28,299 nt of DNA from Mnemiopsis leidyi (GCA_000226015.1 JH154983.1:259756-288054), one strand, 5' to 3'; shown: positions 1 to 11,300, counted from the stretch's first letter. Notes: a model not told the origin generated them from the letters alone. A program made the numbers and translations.

Positions 1-83
1 GGTTGATAACCTACTGTCGCGGCCATCACGCGCTGTCACGCATTTCGAAGAAATTCTAGACGCGCATCGCCCGTTGATTCATA
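1..83. repeat. dispersed repeat, copy 1 (partner at 3181-3344)
   Basis: Bases 1-32 and about 35-83 match 3181-3212 and about 3295-3344 with scattered changes, including shared GATAACCTACTGT and AAATTCTAGA. Most differences are CG in this copy against TG or CA in the other, as expected if the second copy decayed by CpG deamination. Related pieces at about 90-110 (inverted) and 285-305 match 3260-3285. The parent element is not recognised. Confidence 0.5.
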
Positions 84-760
84 TGCGAGCTCTAACCAGA
101 GTCCTATTGCGCGCGTTCACGTTAGCACCTGGTTTGACCTCACCAGGTGATTACGCGTACGCACGCTACGCGCGCGGCTGCTACCTCTGGTGGCGCGCGA
201 CATAAAAAGATTCCAGCTTTTGCGTTGCGGCCCATTTTCAATTTTCAAATAAAATTTTCAATTGAAAGTATGGGGCGCGCGCGACGCATGCAAAAGGGCT
301 TTGGTTTTGACATTCAATTTATGCCTCATAAAATGGAATCTGAGGGATCAGGCCAAAACTGATATCAGCTAGCTGATCTTAATTTTGGTCAACGTTTTTC
401 CTCGAAAACCCCTAAATCCCATCATTATAAAAGGATTGACATCTCCATATTTCTTTTTTGTTTTCAATGATGCTTGCCAGTCGTTTGTGGAGATTGTCAC
501 TTGCCTGTGGACCACAGGCTAATTGTTGTTTTCCCTCCGAACGGAGGGAAACGTAGAGAGAGCCGCGCAACGCCCGGTAATTTGTCACACAATGGACCTA
601 CACCACCTAATGTGCAGAAAATGAGTGGACAGAAGAAGCCTTTTACAACATAAATTATTTTGTCTTGATCGTACTTTGCTTTCTTCTCATTTCTCATTCT
701 CAAGAGGACTCTCCTGCATGGCATATCTTTCCATGTTATTTGTTATTAATGCTGACAATT
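1..760. other. gene-free left flank, CpG-rich start
   Basis: I see no convincing gene here. The first ~300 bases are rich in CG dinucleotides and GCGCGC runs, unlike the AT-rich sequence that follows. Short open frames exist on both strands but have no recognisable domain. Parts of 1-310 recur in diverged form near 3181-3344. Confidence 0.5.
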
Positions 761-768
761 TTATGGTT

Positions 769-927
769 GGAAGAAGGGGAAGACCTCCTTTAAACTTATA
801 AGATATATTAAGAAACAATTTGAGACGTAGAGATCTTGGCATACAACTTAGGAATATTACTGACTTTGAAGACCTTAGATATTTGGCCTTAGATAGGATT
901 GAATGGAAAAAGTTAGAAGATGAATAG
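769..927 (+). mobile_element. relic of non-LTR retrotransposon ORF2 C-terminus
   Basis: The frame from 769 to the TAG at 925-927 reads GRRGRPPLNL, a stop, then about 40 residues including DILRNNLRRRDLG and ALDRIEWKKLEDE. The order GRP-P, a helix with LRRR, then A-DR--W is the usual C-terminal tail of many animal non-LTR retrotransposon ORF2 proteins. A stop sits where a tryptophan is common in that family. No reverse transcriptase core lies upstream, so this is a 5'-truncated inactive relic. The clade cannot be assigned. Confidence 0.6.
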
Positions 928-1117
928 AAAGCGCTTTCTTATCTTTTTTCGTGTTCTGATATCTATAAAGTACCTAGGATGCTCTTGTAAAGAGATATTT
1001 CGTACGTATTTTTTAAAGATTCTTACTACTACTACTCTCATTCTCATGTTTGATATACAGCTGGTTCAGAGGAATAGACCTGTTCAGAGGAATAGACCTG
1101 TTGGAGGGAGCGTTCGG

Positions 1118-1473
1118 ATGGGTTACCCAATACCCGTACATCAAAGAAGGTCTTCTCAGTTCTCCATAAGACTAAATACTCCGGTGGCTGCTATGTCCAT
1201 CCATGACTGGTCACCTTCTTCTGTTCTTGCCCTTAAATGGTCACCCTTTGTTTGAATTAAGTGCGGTTTAAAAACCACATCTTTACATCCAGCTTCCTTC
1301 GGATGAGTTACCCGTACATCAAAGAAGGTCTTCTCCATAAGACTAAATACTCCGGTGGCTGCTATTTTCATCCATGACTGGTCACCTTCTTCTGTTCTTG
1401 CCCTTAAATGGTCACCCTTTGTTTGAATTAAGTGCGGTTTAAAAACCACATCTTTACATCCAGCTTCCTTCAT
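1118..1473. repeat. 171-bp tandem duplication
   Basis: Two adjacent copies of one sequence have the same landmark (CTTCCTTC) ending at 1300 and 1471, giving a 171-bp period, exactly 57 codons. The first copy carries a small insertion near 1127-1165 relative to the second. The copies are otherwise nearly identical, so the duplication is recent. Confidence 0.85.
1156..1473 (-). pseudogene. mobile-element protein fragment with duplicated 57-residue unit
   Basis: The minus strand has a 105-codon open frame made of one 57-residue unit (KEAGCKDVVFKP...FFDVRVTHP) followed directly by most of a second copy. The unit ends in FFDVRVTHP and contains ARTEEGDQSW and AATGVF. I recognise this pattern from memory as part of proteins attached to mobile elements in invertebrate genomes; the acidic and DVR residues could suit a nuclease fold, which is inference. 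The start and full domain are missing, so it is a fragment. The continuation of the same family appears to be present at 27965-28267. Confidence 0.5.
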
Positions 1474-1605
1474 GATATAGTTTTAAACTATTTCAACACT
1501 ACAAATTAAATACATTTATTGAGCCGTAGATTGTGATGGAAGTTCTTTAAACTGCTCGACACAGTCCAAAGCCTGTGCCTACGGTATGGCTAGTGTTTAA
1601 CTTGT

Positions 1606-1938
1606 TCAGGAAACAGAACCTATAGATATAAGCTTCGACTTGCACCAGAGCATCATGTCTGATGTGGACATAACCACCTTTTTAGGTAACTTATTCCATG
1701 ATAGCATAACTCTCTCATTAATAAAGTTTCTTCTTAAACGATTGATCTTCGAATCTTTACTCCTCCCTGGCTTACAAATCACATTTAATCCAGATCTACT
1801 AAAATTTAGAACAACGGCTAACTGTGATAAGCCATGGCTAGGCTCTTTATAAACTTTAATCAGGTCACCTTTCGAATGTCTCTCAGCGAGTGTTGTCAGC
1901 TGCAGAATCTGCAGCCTCTCAGAGTAAGGAAGCAGGCC
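1606..1938 (-). mobile_element. relic of non-LTR retrotransposon reverse transcriptase C-terminus
   Basis: The minus-strand frame reads LLPYSERLQILQLTTLAERH, then KGDLIKVYK, a lost-sequence stretch, NFSRSG, and finally RRNFINERVMLSWNKLP. The order PY-ERL-LGL-TLE-RR-RGDLI--YK ... F--R----WN-LP is the standard tail after the reverse transcriptase domain of jockey/CR1-like elements. The reverse transcriptase catalytic region is absent. The frame stays open to 2202, but its N-terminal part (about 1950-2070) is a GC-rich patch that does not resemble this family and may be a separate insertion. Confidence 0.7.
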
Positions 1939-2202
1939 TACCTCTTTCAGAGGCGGCTCGTGACTGACTGGACTTGGCAGGGGCAGGTACTGACAATGGC
2001 CGCTAAGGGGGTTTGGGCGGCTTGCCCTCAAACTGCCGGAGGCCCCGCCCGGCAATTTAAGGGGGTCTAAAACGCACCAGAAGGCATTTAAAAGATAATT
2101 TTTTCCGTTTGAAAGGAATTCGATAAGACTGAAATTATCAATAAAACAATATTTCAATAAAACAATAAATTTTAAAAAGCTAAATGGTAAATTCGCCGTC
2201 AT

Positions 2203-3180
2203 TCAATTTTTAGATTTTTAATCTAAACGATGTTTTGACAAGATTATAGCTGCGTGAGTCGGGTATCACCGCGACAAAACGAGTTAGGTCGAATCAGCCA
2301 TCATAATTTGACCGTGCAAAACATTGAAGGCACGTGCATACAGCATCTTTCAAATTAGATCTCCTATTTTGCTGCTGGTACTAATTTGTACACCTGGCAA
2401 GATAACCTGAAAATTTGAATTTAAACAGACAAAAGGAATCCGAGTTACAACGCTTCAAAGGTTTAAACATTTGACGCGTTTCAACACATGCAAACTTTGC
2501 GTGCTTGTAAGACGCGCAGATTGTGTCAAAACATCGTCAAACTCGGTTAACATGTAGCCCGTGTCCATAAGAACAAGCATGCCAAATCTTAAAGTCGGCC
2601 GACCTACGCACTTGAAACAGTACAACTTTGAAATTTCGTAGACATTATGGCGTCATGGTGGGTACATTCATGTACCCACGCTGCCTGTAATTACACATAA
2701 AACATCAATTTGAGGAGCCGCCGACCCCCATTGCAATTTATGTGTAAAATTTGAGATTGTGGGTATTTTCCGTACCCACACGAATAACACTCGATTCGTA
2801 ACCCGATTTTGAGGTCAGTATAAATTGCTGCGCGTTCCCGCATTAGCGCGATGATATTTGAATGCAATAAATTAATTGCGGCTGAGATTTTTTATGAATA
2901 AAAGTTAATGTTAACGGTTTTCAAGTTCCGTGGGTACATCTGAGTACCCACGTACCCACACGAGCTGCCCCTGACCTCTTTAATCATCCTCGTAAAGCGT
3001 CTCTCAATGCTCAGGATTAAAGACCAGTTTCCATGCTCTGCTGCTGGATTCCACTAGCAAATGGCAGATCAAAGAAGCTTTTTTGACTTTAGAATTCTAG
3101 AATTGGAAATATAGCATCCGCCTGAGACCTAACTAAGTGGGTGCAATAATTGCTATGTTTCCTGATTTCCAGCAGTTGTA
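2203..3180. other. gene-free stretch with hairpin-forming repeats
   Basis: I found no convincing coding sequence on either strand. The only clear structure is the set of GTGGGTAC hairpins between 2658 and 2951, plus one CACGTG at 2331. The composition is mixed, with short CG-rich patches in AT-rich DNA. Confidence 0.4.
2658..2951. repeat. three GTGGGTA(C) stem-loops
   Basis: Three short inverted repeats share one stem. At 2658-2679 the stem is GTGGGTACAT/ATGTACCCAC with a 2-nt loop. At 2759-2779 it is GTGGGTA/TACCCAC with a 7-nt loop. At 2930-2951 it is GTGGGTAC/GTACCCAC with a 6-nt loop, followed at once by another GTACCCAC. The recurrence over ~290 bp suggests one repeat or foldback element. 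Confidence 0.6.
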
Positions 3181-3344
3181 GGCTGATAACCTACTGTAGC
3201 GGCCGTCAAGCTTTTACCTAGGCCTAACCGTTTATGCACGCTGTGCGCGGGTCTGCTATGTATGCAAAAGGGCTCTGGTTAGAGCAAATCATCTGCTCTC
3301 ATGCATTTCGAAAAGAAATTCTAGATGCGCATGGCCTGTTGATC
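3181..3344. repeat. dispersed repeat, copy 2 (partner at 1-83)
   Basis: This is the second copy of the dispersed sequence at the window start. The two matching blocks are separated here by about 80 extra bases. Inside that spacer, a ~13-bp piece around 3273-3285 matches the first copy in inverted orientation, so this is a rearranged repeat rather than a clean pair of long terminal repeats. Confidence 0.45.
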
Positions 3345-4416
3345 CAACAGCCACTCGCAATTCCTTTAAAGTCCAAGTTGGTGCTATTCTTGATTCAGTT
3401 CCAGCTCGTCCGCCTACAAGGGGCTACACTGAAGCAAATGCTAACTCCATGCTGAACTTGTGTTACTTGACCAGCAGGGTGGCCTTTGACAAAAGTTGTT
3501 ACCCTGTAGGATCCTGCTACACCGATCACTAAAGGTTTACTAAAGGTAAAAAGGCTTGTATTGGGCAAAAAGTGATGACTGACGAATTCTAGCTTCAAGC
3601 AGCGATTTGATCCATCTAGGGAGTTAAATATTATCTTGACTCCTCAAGCCCAGTATGCGGATGTCAGTCACAGTCAATGGGTAGGGGCATTCAGAGAGAA
3701 TATAGAAAGACAGATGTTTAAAGAGAATATAAAAAGAATGCATTGGCAGGTACTAACCAGTGTTGGTCTCTTGTCTGACCGTTATCTCTTGATCTTTGTT
3801 GGTATTCAGTGTGGATTCTTCAAACATAGTTTTTGGCTCTTTGTCAGCATTGCCAGCCTTGTCCACTGTTTCTGTTTCAGGTGGGTACTGGTTTCCTTTC
3901 TACTGGGGCCATGGTCGGTGTTTCTATAGTTTAAGCTTCCTCTGTCAGAGGTAAAGTGATTGCTTTAGGTTGGTTAAAGGTGCATCTTGATATGTTAAAT
4001 GTCGTGAGTGTAAACTTAGTCGTTGGGCTGAATATCATGATAATTCTTTACGCAGGCTAACCATTGGTTGGCAACCAATCTTCCATTGTTTATAGTCAAA
4101 GATTGTGAGTTTCTTTGTTCTTCTGTTCTTGGTTTCCGCTCTTCGTTTTCTCCTCCTTCCATCTATGCTACAAGGAGAAGTGCAGTGAGTGGAGACACGG
4201 GCAAGAAGTTGTTATTTTAGGAGTGGAGTGATAAAATAGAAGAGGATATGACAGATTGCTGCCAATTTAGTTTCAATTTGATACGATTTTAGACAGTTAA
4301 GAAGACTAGGTGACTGGAAACAGTAATACAAATACAAACAGTGATAAGAGTAAATATTATGAATTGACAGGAACACAGTGTATATATATGTAACGCTAAA
4401 AACCTAAAAAAGCCGT
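3345..4416. other. gene-free stretch, possible decayed coding piece at 3365-3597
   Basis: No secure gene is present. From 3365 the plus strand reads about 55 open codons (FKVQVGAILDSVPARPPTRG...) to a TAA at 3530-3532, then stays open to a TAG just before 3598. This could be a decayed coding fragment, but I recognise no family. The 97-codon open frame at 3636-3929 has a hydrophobic second half and no recognisable motif. Confidence 0.25.
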
Positions 4417-4448
4417 GGGGCCATAGCAGGGCCAGCTGCTATGGCCCC
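4417..4448. repeat. perfect 13-bp stem hairpin
   Basis: GGGGCCATAGCAG (4417-4429) is perfectly complementary to CTGCTATGGCCCC (4436-4448) across a 6-nt loop. No T-run follows and no gene is near enough to suggest a terminator. It may be the core of a small foldback element. Confidence 0.7.
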
Positions 4449-4684
4449 TGCGTAGAAGCAAGCTTTCTAGCCTCGAAAGCTGCGTTCACCTGGTTACTAT
4501 CGTCTTGCGAAGTTTAACACATACAAGCCTTTGTTACACCAGACACCACCAAATTAACCTACCTACCCACCCCACCCCACCCTATCCCCAAAATCCGACC
4601 ACTTTAAACCATCTACTTTACTTTTTGCCTTCAGCAAAAAAGTATCAGAGATGGAAAAAATAAAATAAAAGGAAGGGTCAAAGA

Positions 4685-4912
4685 AGTAGTAGTAGGAGAG
4701 AATTTCAGCATATACCTATACAGGTATGGGATACCCATCACAGTGATCCACCAAGCATACTTCCCAAGGTCAGAGACCCTGTACCAATCACAGATTTGTA
4801 GACTGACCGGATGTTGCAAGCAAGAAATCTGATGTATTGACAGGCCCCTAGCAGGGCTCGAAGAACCAGTGACGATCAGATCGCTGGGCCAAGGTGTTAA
4901 CCACTGAGCCAC
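4685..4912 (-). mobile_element. candidate tRNA-derived SINE
   Basis: Read on the minus strand, the element starts with TGGCTCAGTGG (4911-4901), which fits a Pol III A box. About 44 bases later comes TTCGAGCCC within GGTTCTTCGAGCCC (4867-4854), which fits a B box less well. A tRNA-unrelated body follows and ends in a short TACTACTACT run near 4686-4695, as SINE 3' ends often do. No target-site duplication is obvious. The 93-codon open frame across it (4631-4912, minus) is probably non-coding. Confidence 0.5.
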
Positions 4913-5180
4913 TATTGTATAATAATAATAGTAGTGAAAGTATTAATTGTTGTGTTGATAGTATTAATAGAAGCTCTGATATCAATGTTAAGCTTAGATG
5001 TTAGAATGTTTTAAAACTTAAGTCAATGCAATTTACATTCAAACAACTTTAGGTAATAATTTTCTGCTAAATTAGTGTCCCACTGTGTTAAGCTGCAATA
5101 CCAGTATGATAAGTTTTAGACTAATGGAATTGTTTTAAATAGCCATCTTGCCAATTATATTACCTTATAATGTCTTGCAG

Positions 5181-5326
5181 TTTTATGGACTGGCGATGGG
5201 TATTCCAATGGATTCCATGTGCCTGGGTTTTCCCTTCTCTCCAGCCTCCACAGAAAAGGCGAGAACATGGTCTTGCTGCTCCCCTTCTGGATGGGGCTGA
5301 TGACGAAAATGTGCTTCATGCTCTTG
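5181..5326 (+). CDS. Vac8-like gene exon 1 of the visible model
   Basis: The acceptor TTGCAG precedes 5181 and the donor GTAAGT starts at 5327. The last codon is split after its first base, matching the two bases that begin the next exon (G+GC = Gly). The frame encodes a tryptophan-rich start MDWRWVFQWI then KRREHGLAAPLLDG and ENVLHALG; only the second part looks ARM-like. A better acceptor (CCCTTCTCTCCAG) ends at 5244, so the true coding exon may be 5245-5326 in phase 0. The ATG at 5185 has a favourable G at +4. No earlier exon was identified. Confidence 0.6.
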
Positions 5327-8300
5327 GTAAGTCTTGTAACTAAGTCTTAAAGTAAAAGTGTACTTTCTATTTTCTGTAGCATTAATATATACACTCTTGG
5401 TAAGTCTTGTAACTAAGTCAGAAAGTAAAAGTGTACTTTCCTATTTTCTGTAGCATTTATATAAATCTTGGTAAGTCGTATAACTAAGTCTTAAAGTAAA
5501 AGTGTACTTTCTATTTTCTGTAGCATTTATATGAATTAAATGGCTCCTCTGGTATTTGTTGTCTAATAGATGTCGAAAATCAAAGCGCTTTTAAAACTCA
5601 ATGCAGTTCTACAGCCAGTATAAGATGACAGAAATGCAATCCGGTGCTGCTGATTTTCTGTGCCTGATTTGTTGTGCCCTGCTTGAATTTGCTTATTTAT
5701 TTAATGTGCACCTTATGAATATTAAAGTTAACTGTATTATGAGATAGATAATAGTTAAACACAAGCGTGATTTGAAATTCTAGACAGTTGAATTACCTGC
5801 CAATAATCTACTAGTTTCGAGGGCCGATGTTAAATTCCATTCTCGTCATTAGGATCCTAGCCAGGAATCCAACTCCTGTGCAATAAAATGAAAAAACCCT
5901 GCAAAACTTAAAGAATTTGAAAAAAGGGACTGCAGAATAGAATTAAATGAATAAAATGGATTGATTATCTGTTAAAAAGGATTGAACCTAATCGAACACA
6001 AGATTAAAAGACATTTAAAATCCAATTCGAAATCAATGATCAATATGTCACTGTAGCCAAGTGATTTACTATGTACATTTAAGTTACTGAATCTGTATCA
6101 CCTCTAGGGATCTCTTTGTCCAAGACAAAAGGTTTCATTGTAGTTAGTCTACTAACCTATGTTTATACACTTTCACTCACTGTTTTATCTTCAGAAAATC
6201 GACTCTGAAATGTCAAGAGTCTATATAATATGCAACCTTGCAACTCTTTATTATCTAATCAATATTTAATTAGACAAGCTAATTTTGTCAGATTTGCAGA
6301 AGTCAAGAGGAAACACTGCATTACCATTGCATTTTGCATGTTGTTTCCTTGTACTGTATTTGTGTGTGTAAGCTATTTTTAGTTGCTACAATTACAGACA
6401 GTCGTAATAAAACGTGCTACCAAAATAACATGGCTCTGCGTAGATTTTTGTGTGTGTGCGTGTGTGCGTGTGTGCGTGCGTGCCGGGTGCGTGGGTGCGT
6501 GCTTGCGTGCGTGTGTATGTTTCTTTGTTCGTTTGAGTGTATGGACCGGGGTGTCTGTCTGCATCAGTCTGTATTGTATGTATGTGTCTGTATGTCTGTG
6601 TATCTGTGCCTTTATGTGTCTGTCATCCATGTGTATTCGTAAGACATGCATTGGCTCCCATATTTTTACCCTATTCATAAATTTTAATCCAAGTATCAAA
6701 AAGCAATTTTCAATGCTCAGATAATTATGGAAGTGCTTGCTGAAACTATTGCCATGGCAATCTACAAAAAGCCAGACTGGTCCGCGGACCACTACTGGAC
6801 CGCGGACCACTACTGGACCAGTAGTGGTCCGCAGACCACCTCACCTAAATCAATAGTTTCAGCAAGCACTTCCATAATAATCATTCGGTAGGATTGCAAT
6901 ATGTCAGTTGGCATCATCTACGAAATAAATTGTAGAGCTAAAGAGGTATATAAGATAGGTTGTGGTACACAGCCATTGTCTTTTTCGCGGACCAGTCGGG
7001 CTTCTTGTAGACTGCCTCAGCCATATATTACGTCAGGAAACAATTTAATTAACCTCTAATAATACGTACGTTTGATACGTTTTGTTTTGAAGAGTTTGGC
7101 AAGGCTTGCGCGGGACAATGACACCCAGTGCGTCCTCCTCCAGTTCAGCAGTGAATTATCGTAATGGGCTGTATTAAGTAACTGGTGAAGTGTCTGGACA
7201 CTGTTCTATGAACCTGCCGATGCCAACTTCGAAACTTTCAAGAGTTGTGATCCTTCGGAGATGGTAGAACGTTAAATAGCTGAGCTGCTGTGAACGTGTT
7301 TTCTTTCCTTACTAAAAACCATGCACCGTTTATCATTGGCAGAATCTTAGCCTTGATCTCTTGTCGTAGATGTACTTTAAACTCAAGGTAAATATCATTT
7401 GGAGCACGGTTGTTCAGAATCTTCTGAACATAAATTATTGAGTACCGCTCTCCTCTTCTCTGTAGGGACACAAGTTTTAATAACTTTTTTAAGCATGTCC
7501 CAGTACTGAACTTTCTTTCTGGTGACGGAACTTTGTACATTTGCCAGTCCCTGTATCTTTTTGACCTCATTTAATTAAGCTTACCTTATTAGACCCAGAG
7601 TTGTGTCCTGGATGTAGTCCTCTAGCTTCTTAGCATTCCTCGACATCTGCATTCATAGAATTACTGAACGCTTTCCAGTATTGCATCTGCCCACAGCATT
7701 CCTCGACATCTGCATTCATAGAATTACTGAACGCTTTCCAGTATTGCATCTGCCCTCAAACTATGGTCTTATATTGGTATATTCTTCTCGTTCCATTACA
7801 CTAGAATAATCGACCTCGTTTTCTGAAGGCGTTTTGCAAATAAACAGAAATATTTAGGGCTGAAACTCTTATAGTTTCAACAGCCTTACGCTCTATCCGG
7901 TTGAGATTTTGAAGAGTATTTTCTTGTATTGAGTAACACAAGAGGGACACTTCTGTCTTAAATTCGGGAAGTTTGGTAGAGCTTACAGCTCGAACAAAAG
8001 TAAAAATTATCAATTTAAGGTAAAGCGTTATGATTCAAACATTTCATCTCCACAAAAGTAAGCAAAAATTTTTTAAAAAGCTCCCCGACAGGGAATCGAA
8101 CCCTGGTCGCCCGCGTGACAGGCGGGAATACTCACCACTATACTATCGAGGAGATGTCCAATAATCATTCTGCACGTAAATAAAACGTAAGCACAATCTC
8201 TCAAACAAAGCACATGAAACCGGACACTGCTAGGAAAAGATGGCAGAATATAATTACGTCCATTCCTCACAGCACATCTCCTCGATAGTATAGTGGTGAG

Positions 8301-11300
8301 TATTCCCGCCTGTCACGCGGGCGACCAGGGTTCGATTCCCTGTCGGGGAGCTTTTTCAATAACGCACACTGTTCCATTTTCTAAATTCATTTTTATGCCG
8401 TTTCAATTTTCAAGTTCGTTGTATGTGTTTGTTCGATGTAATTGGTTTTTGTTCATCCGTAGAGTGTAGATCATAAGTGCAGTAGTTGATAAATGTTAAG
8501 TATGTTAAGTTTTAAGTTGCTTAAGAACCCCAAATGTGTCTCATATATATGATAAAGAATTGAATGTTCTATCTCGCGCTTCATTTTAATTACTTGATGT
8601 GATCGCACATTGATTATTAGAGAAGAGCTTGCACACTGATTGAAAAGTGTGCGTGTATTATTCTTTGTTAACGTATGCTGCCATGTAAGCTATACTGTAA
8701 CATACGGTAACGATAGCATTTGTAAAACCAACAATAATATTGACTAATCGTATTAATTCAATACATTAACTCTAATTAACTACATACTACGGGTGAGAAA
8801 ATAAGCAGTACACATGAAAACATAAGACAATGTAATTGTATGTCCGCTATCTGCTATAGTATTTGAATGTATAGTGTTCCGTGTTATTTCCAATGATTGT
8901 TCACACACTAATTGTTTACGTTCTATCATTCACGTGCACTTAATTTTGTATAATTAATTACCTAATCTTTTAGCTGATGTGTCTTTTGTGGTGTGATACT
9001 GTGATTTATTGTACAATTTAGACAAGTTCAAATCAATTATGTACACCTTATCTTTAATGGGAATTACGAAATGATATTTACAAAATAAGATAATAAATCA
9101 GGCCAAGTTGTGTTGTACTGCAGTACTTCTGCGCGGCAGGGCAAAATTTTTCAATTCCGGGGAACCATTTTACCGTTGAATGAACAAAAAGGAACCCTTA
9201 AGTAACTTCAGAACTGCGAACATGTTTGTGATAAGAAAATTATTAGAAATTTTAGATCCTTGGTTTTCATAATATGCGGAATGTTTAGCATAATTCCAGA
9301 TTTACACTCAATGATATCATGGTGAGGAAACAGAAGTTCACATTATTATACTCAAACTTAGAGACTGTATGTCTAACTAAAAGTAGGGGCAAGGCTCTGA
9401 GCTAATCTCTTTCTCTAACCAGCCAAATAAAACACAGGACATCTATAATTGTAAAGCCTTATCTCCAAAATGTTATTTACTCTGACACTGTAACTGTAGT
9501 GTTCACTACCTTATACTGTAACGTGACATATCTTGTTGAGTACGTGACATTTCGTAACGTGATATCTGCTGTAACTCTCCAAACGCACAGATAACACACT
9601 CTGAGTCACATGACAATAACGTGGTGATTTAGACTGGTAATTCTCAATGTACTATGTACATGTACTATGTACATTGTACATACTATGTAAAATGTACATA
9701 ATATATACATTTTGACATTTTTTTAGGTAATTTTCTCGCTACTGAGGTAAATAATTTTGATGCATGAAAGAAGCATGAAAATACAGGGAGCCCCCAAAAT
9801 TCATGGCTCAAGCCTGCAGCTAACAAGCTAGAACAAAAAACCACAATATATGGATAAGATTATACTATATTATATAATCAGCATACCAATCACACATGAT
9901 GTAATTAGAATAATACCTAACTCAGTCCTCCCCCTTCAGGCGAGATAAAAGTGCCGCTGACAAAGGAGCAGCTACAACAACTCCACTACGCCACACGCTC
10001 CCACCAGACGGAGTTGATGACGATCGCCGCGCAGTTTCTCGCGCACTACGCTGATGTGCTTCCCATGAGCAGTCCCGTGACGGTGGAGGCACTGGAGTGC
10101 GCTCTAGCCCTCATGGATCTGGACACTATTGAGGTTTGTCTTAGTTTGCGTATTCAAAGTAGGTTACGTTTAGGGGGAGTCTGGGTAAGCCGCTGACCAT
10201 GAACATAAAACCCTGGAATTTGCCACCTGTTCAGTATTGAAAATTGCAGTTTTGAATTATAGTTAAGATCATGATAAAATTTTGACCACAGTAATTGAAT
10301 GTCTAACTATGGTCATGTTGTTCCGCCACGTTGTCAGAAATTAGTGATTTAAAACTCCACAATATCTAACACTGGACTGTATCTCCAGAACACAGTAGAA
10401 AAGAGAACATCTAGTACACCCTATCTTGTAAGATGCACATCCTCCAATCCAGCACATTCTGTAGCGCTATATATATATACTTGTTTTCAGCCTGATTACA
10501 TTTGGATAGTGTCCTGCTTACTGCTTTAGCAGGACTACAACAGAAACACCGCACCTGTTTATCACGTGACCACATCCAGCATAATTCTACGTTTGTAAAA
10601 TTCTAGTTTGTAAAACTTCCTTGTTTTTCATCCTTCTCAGCTATGAAACTTATTTTCTTGCCTTGCATGCAGAGCAGTCATAAATCTCAGTAAAGTAGGA
10701 CAATAAATATCTTAACACCCAAAAACTACTCTCTCTCTCCATCTCTGTAGCACATTAAACTTTAAAGTTGGATCACTTAAAAGCTTTTAATACACACTGT
10801 AATATACACAGCTCTATATAGCCGAATCTTATGACGTGTACATGCTTGGTCTGTATTGTTTCTAATATGACTTTCTGGTGTCCTCTCTTTCAGTTGATGG
10901 TAGGTGTACCGTGTATGATCAGTGCAAATTTGTCACTTCTCACAATGGATACTTTACTAGGTAATTGTAAGAGTGTACAATGTGCTGTATTGTTGTCTGT
11001 ACATGTTATATTGTATCCTCTATACACATCTTCCACGTGAAACACTGTTGTGATATTCCTATATCATAATATCCTCATGGTGATGAATTGTTCTTTGAGA
11101 ATGTTTTTTTGTCCACTGTAAAATTAGGCACGGCCAATCAATATGGAATAAAACTATCACGTGATTGAAACGATTTGTAACCCCTCGTCCACCTGAGAGT
11201 ACCTTTCTCAGCTCTTCTAACTTAGCACACCTTAAAATGTATTCTTGTACAATATGACTGCACAATATACATTACTCATGTCTACTTTAAATTCAATATT

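Noticed and set aside
920..1255. 111-codon plus-strand open frame
   Set aside because: Its right part is antisense to the better-supported mobile-element frame at 1156-1473, and its left part includes an ACT microsatellite and a short repeat. No domain is seen.
1..3344. The two repeat copies as long terminal repeats of one retrotransposon
   Set aside because: The copies are rearranged internally, include an inverted piece, and enclose unrelated relics on both strands instead of gag-pol sequence.
4631..4912. 93-codon minus-strand open frame
   Set aside because: It overlaps the A and B boxes of the SINE candidate; its residues are best explained as read-through of that element.
6334..6810. 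Open frames of 102-143 codons on both strands
   Set aside because: They are produced by the TG/GTGC low-complexity tract and encode cysteine/valine or histidine/threonine runs.
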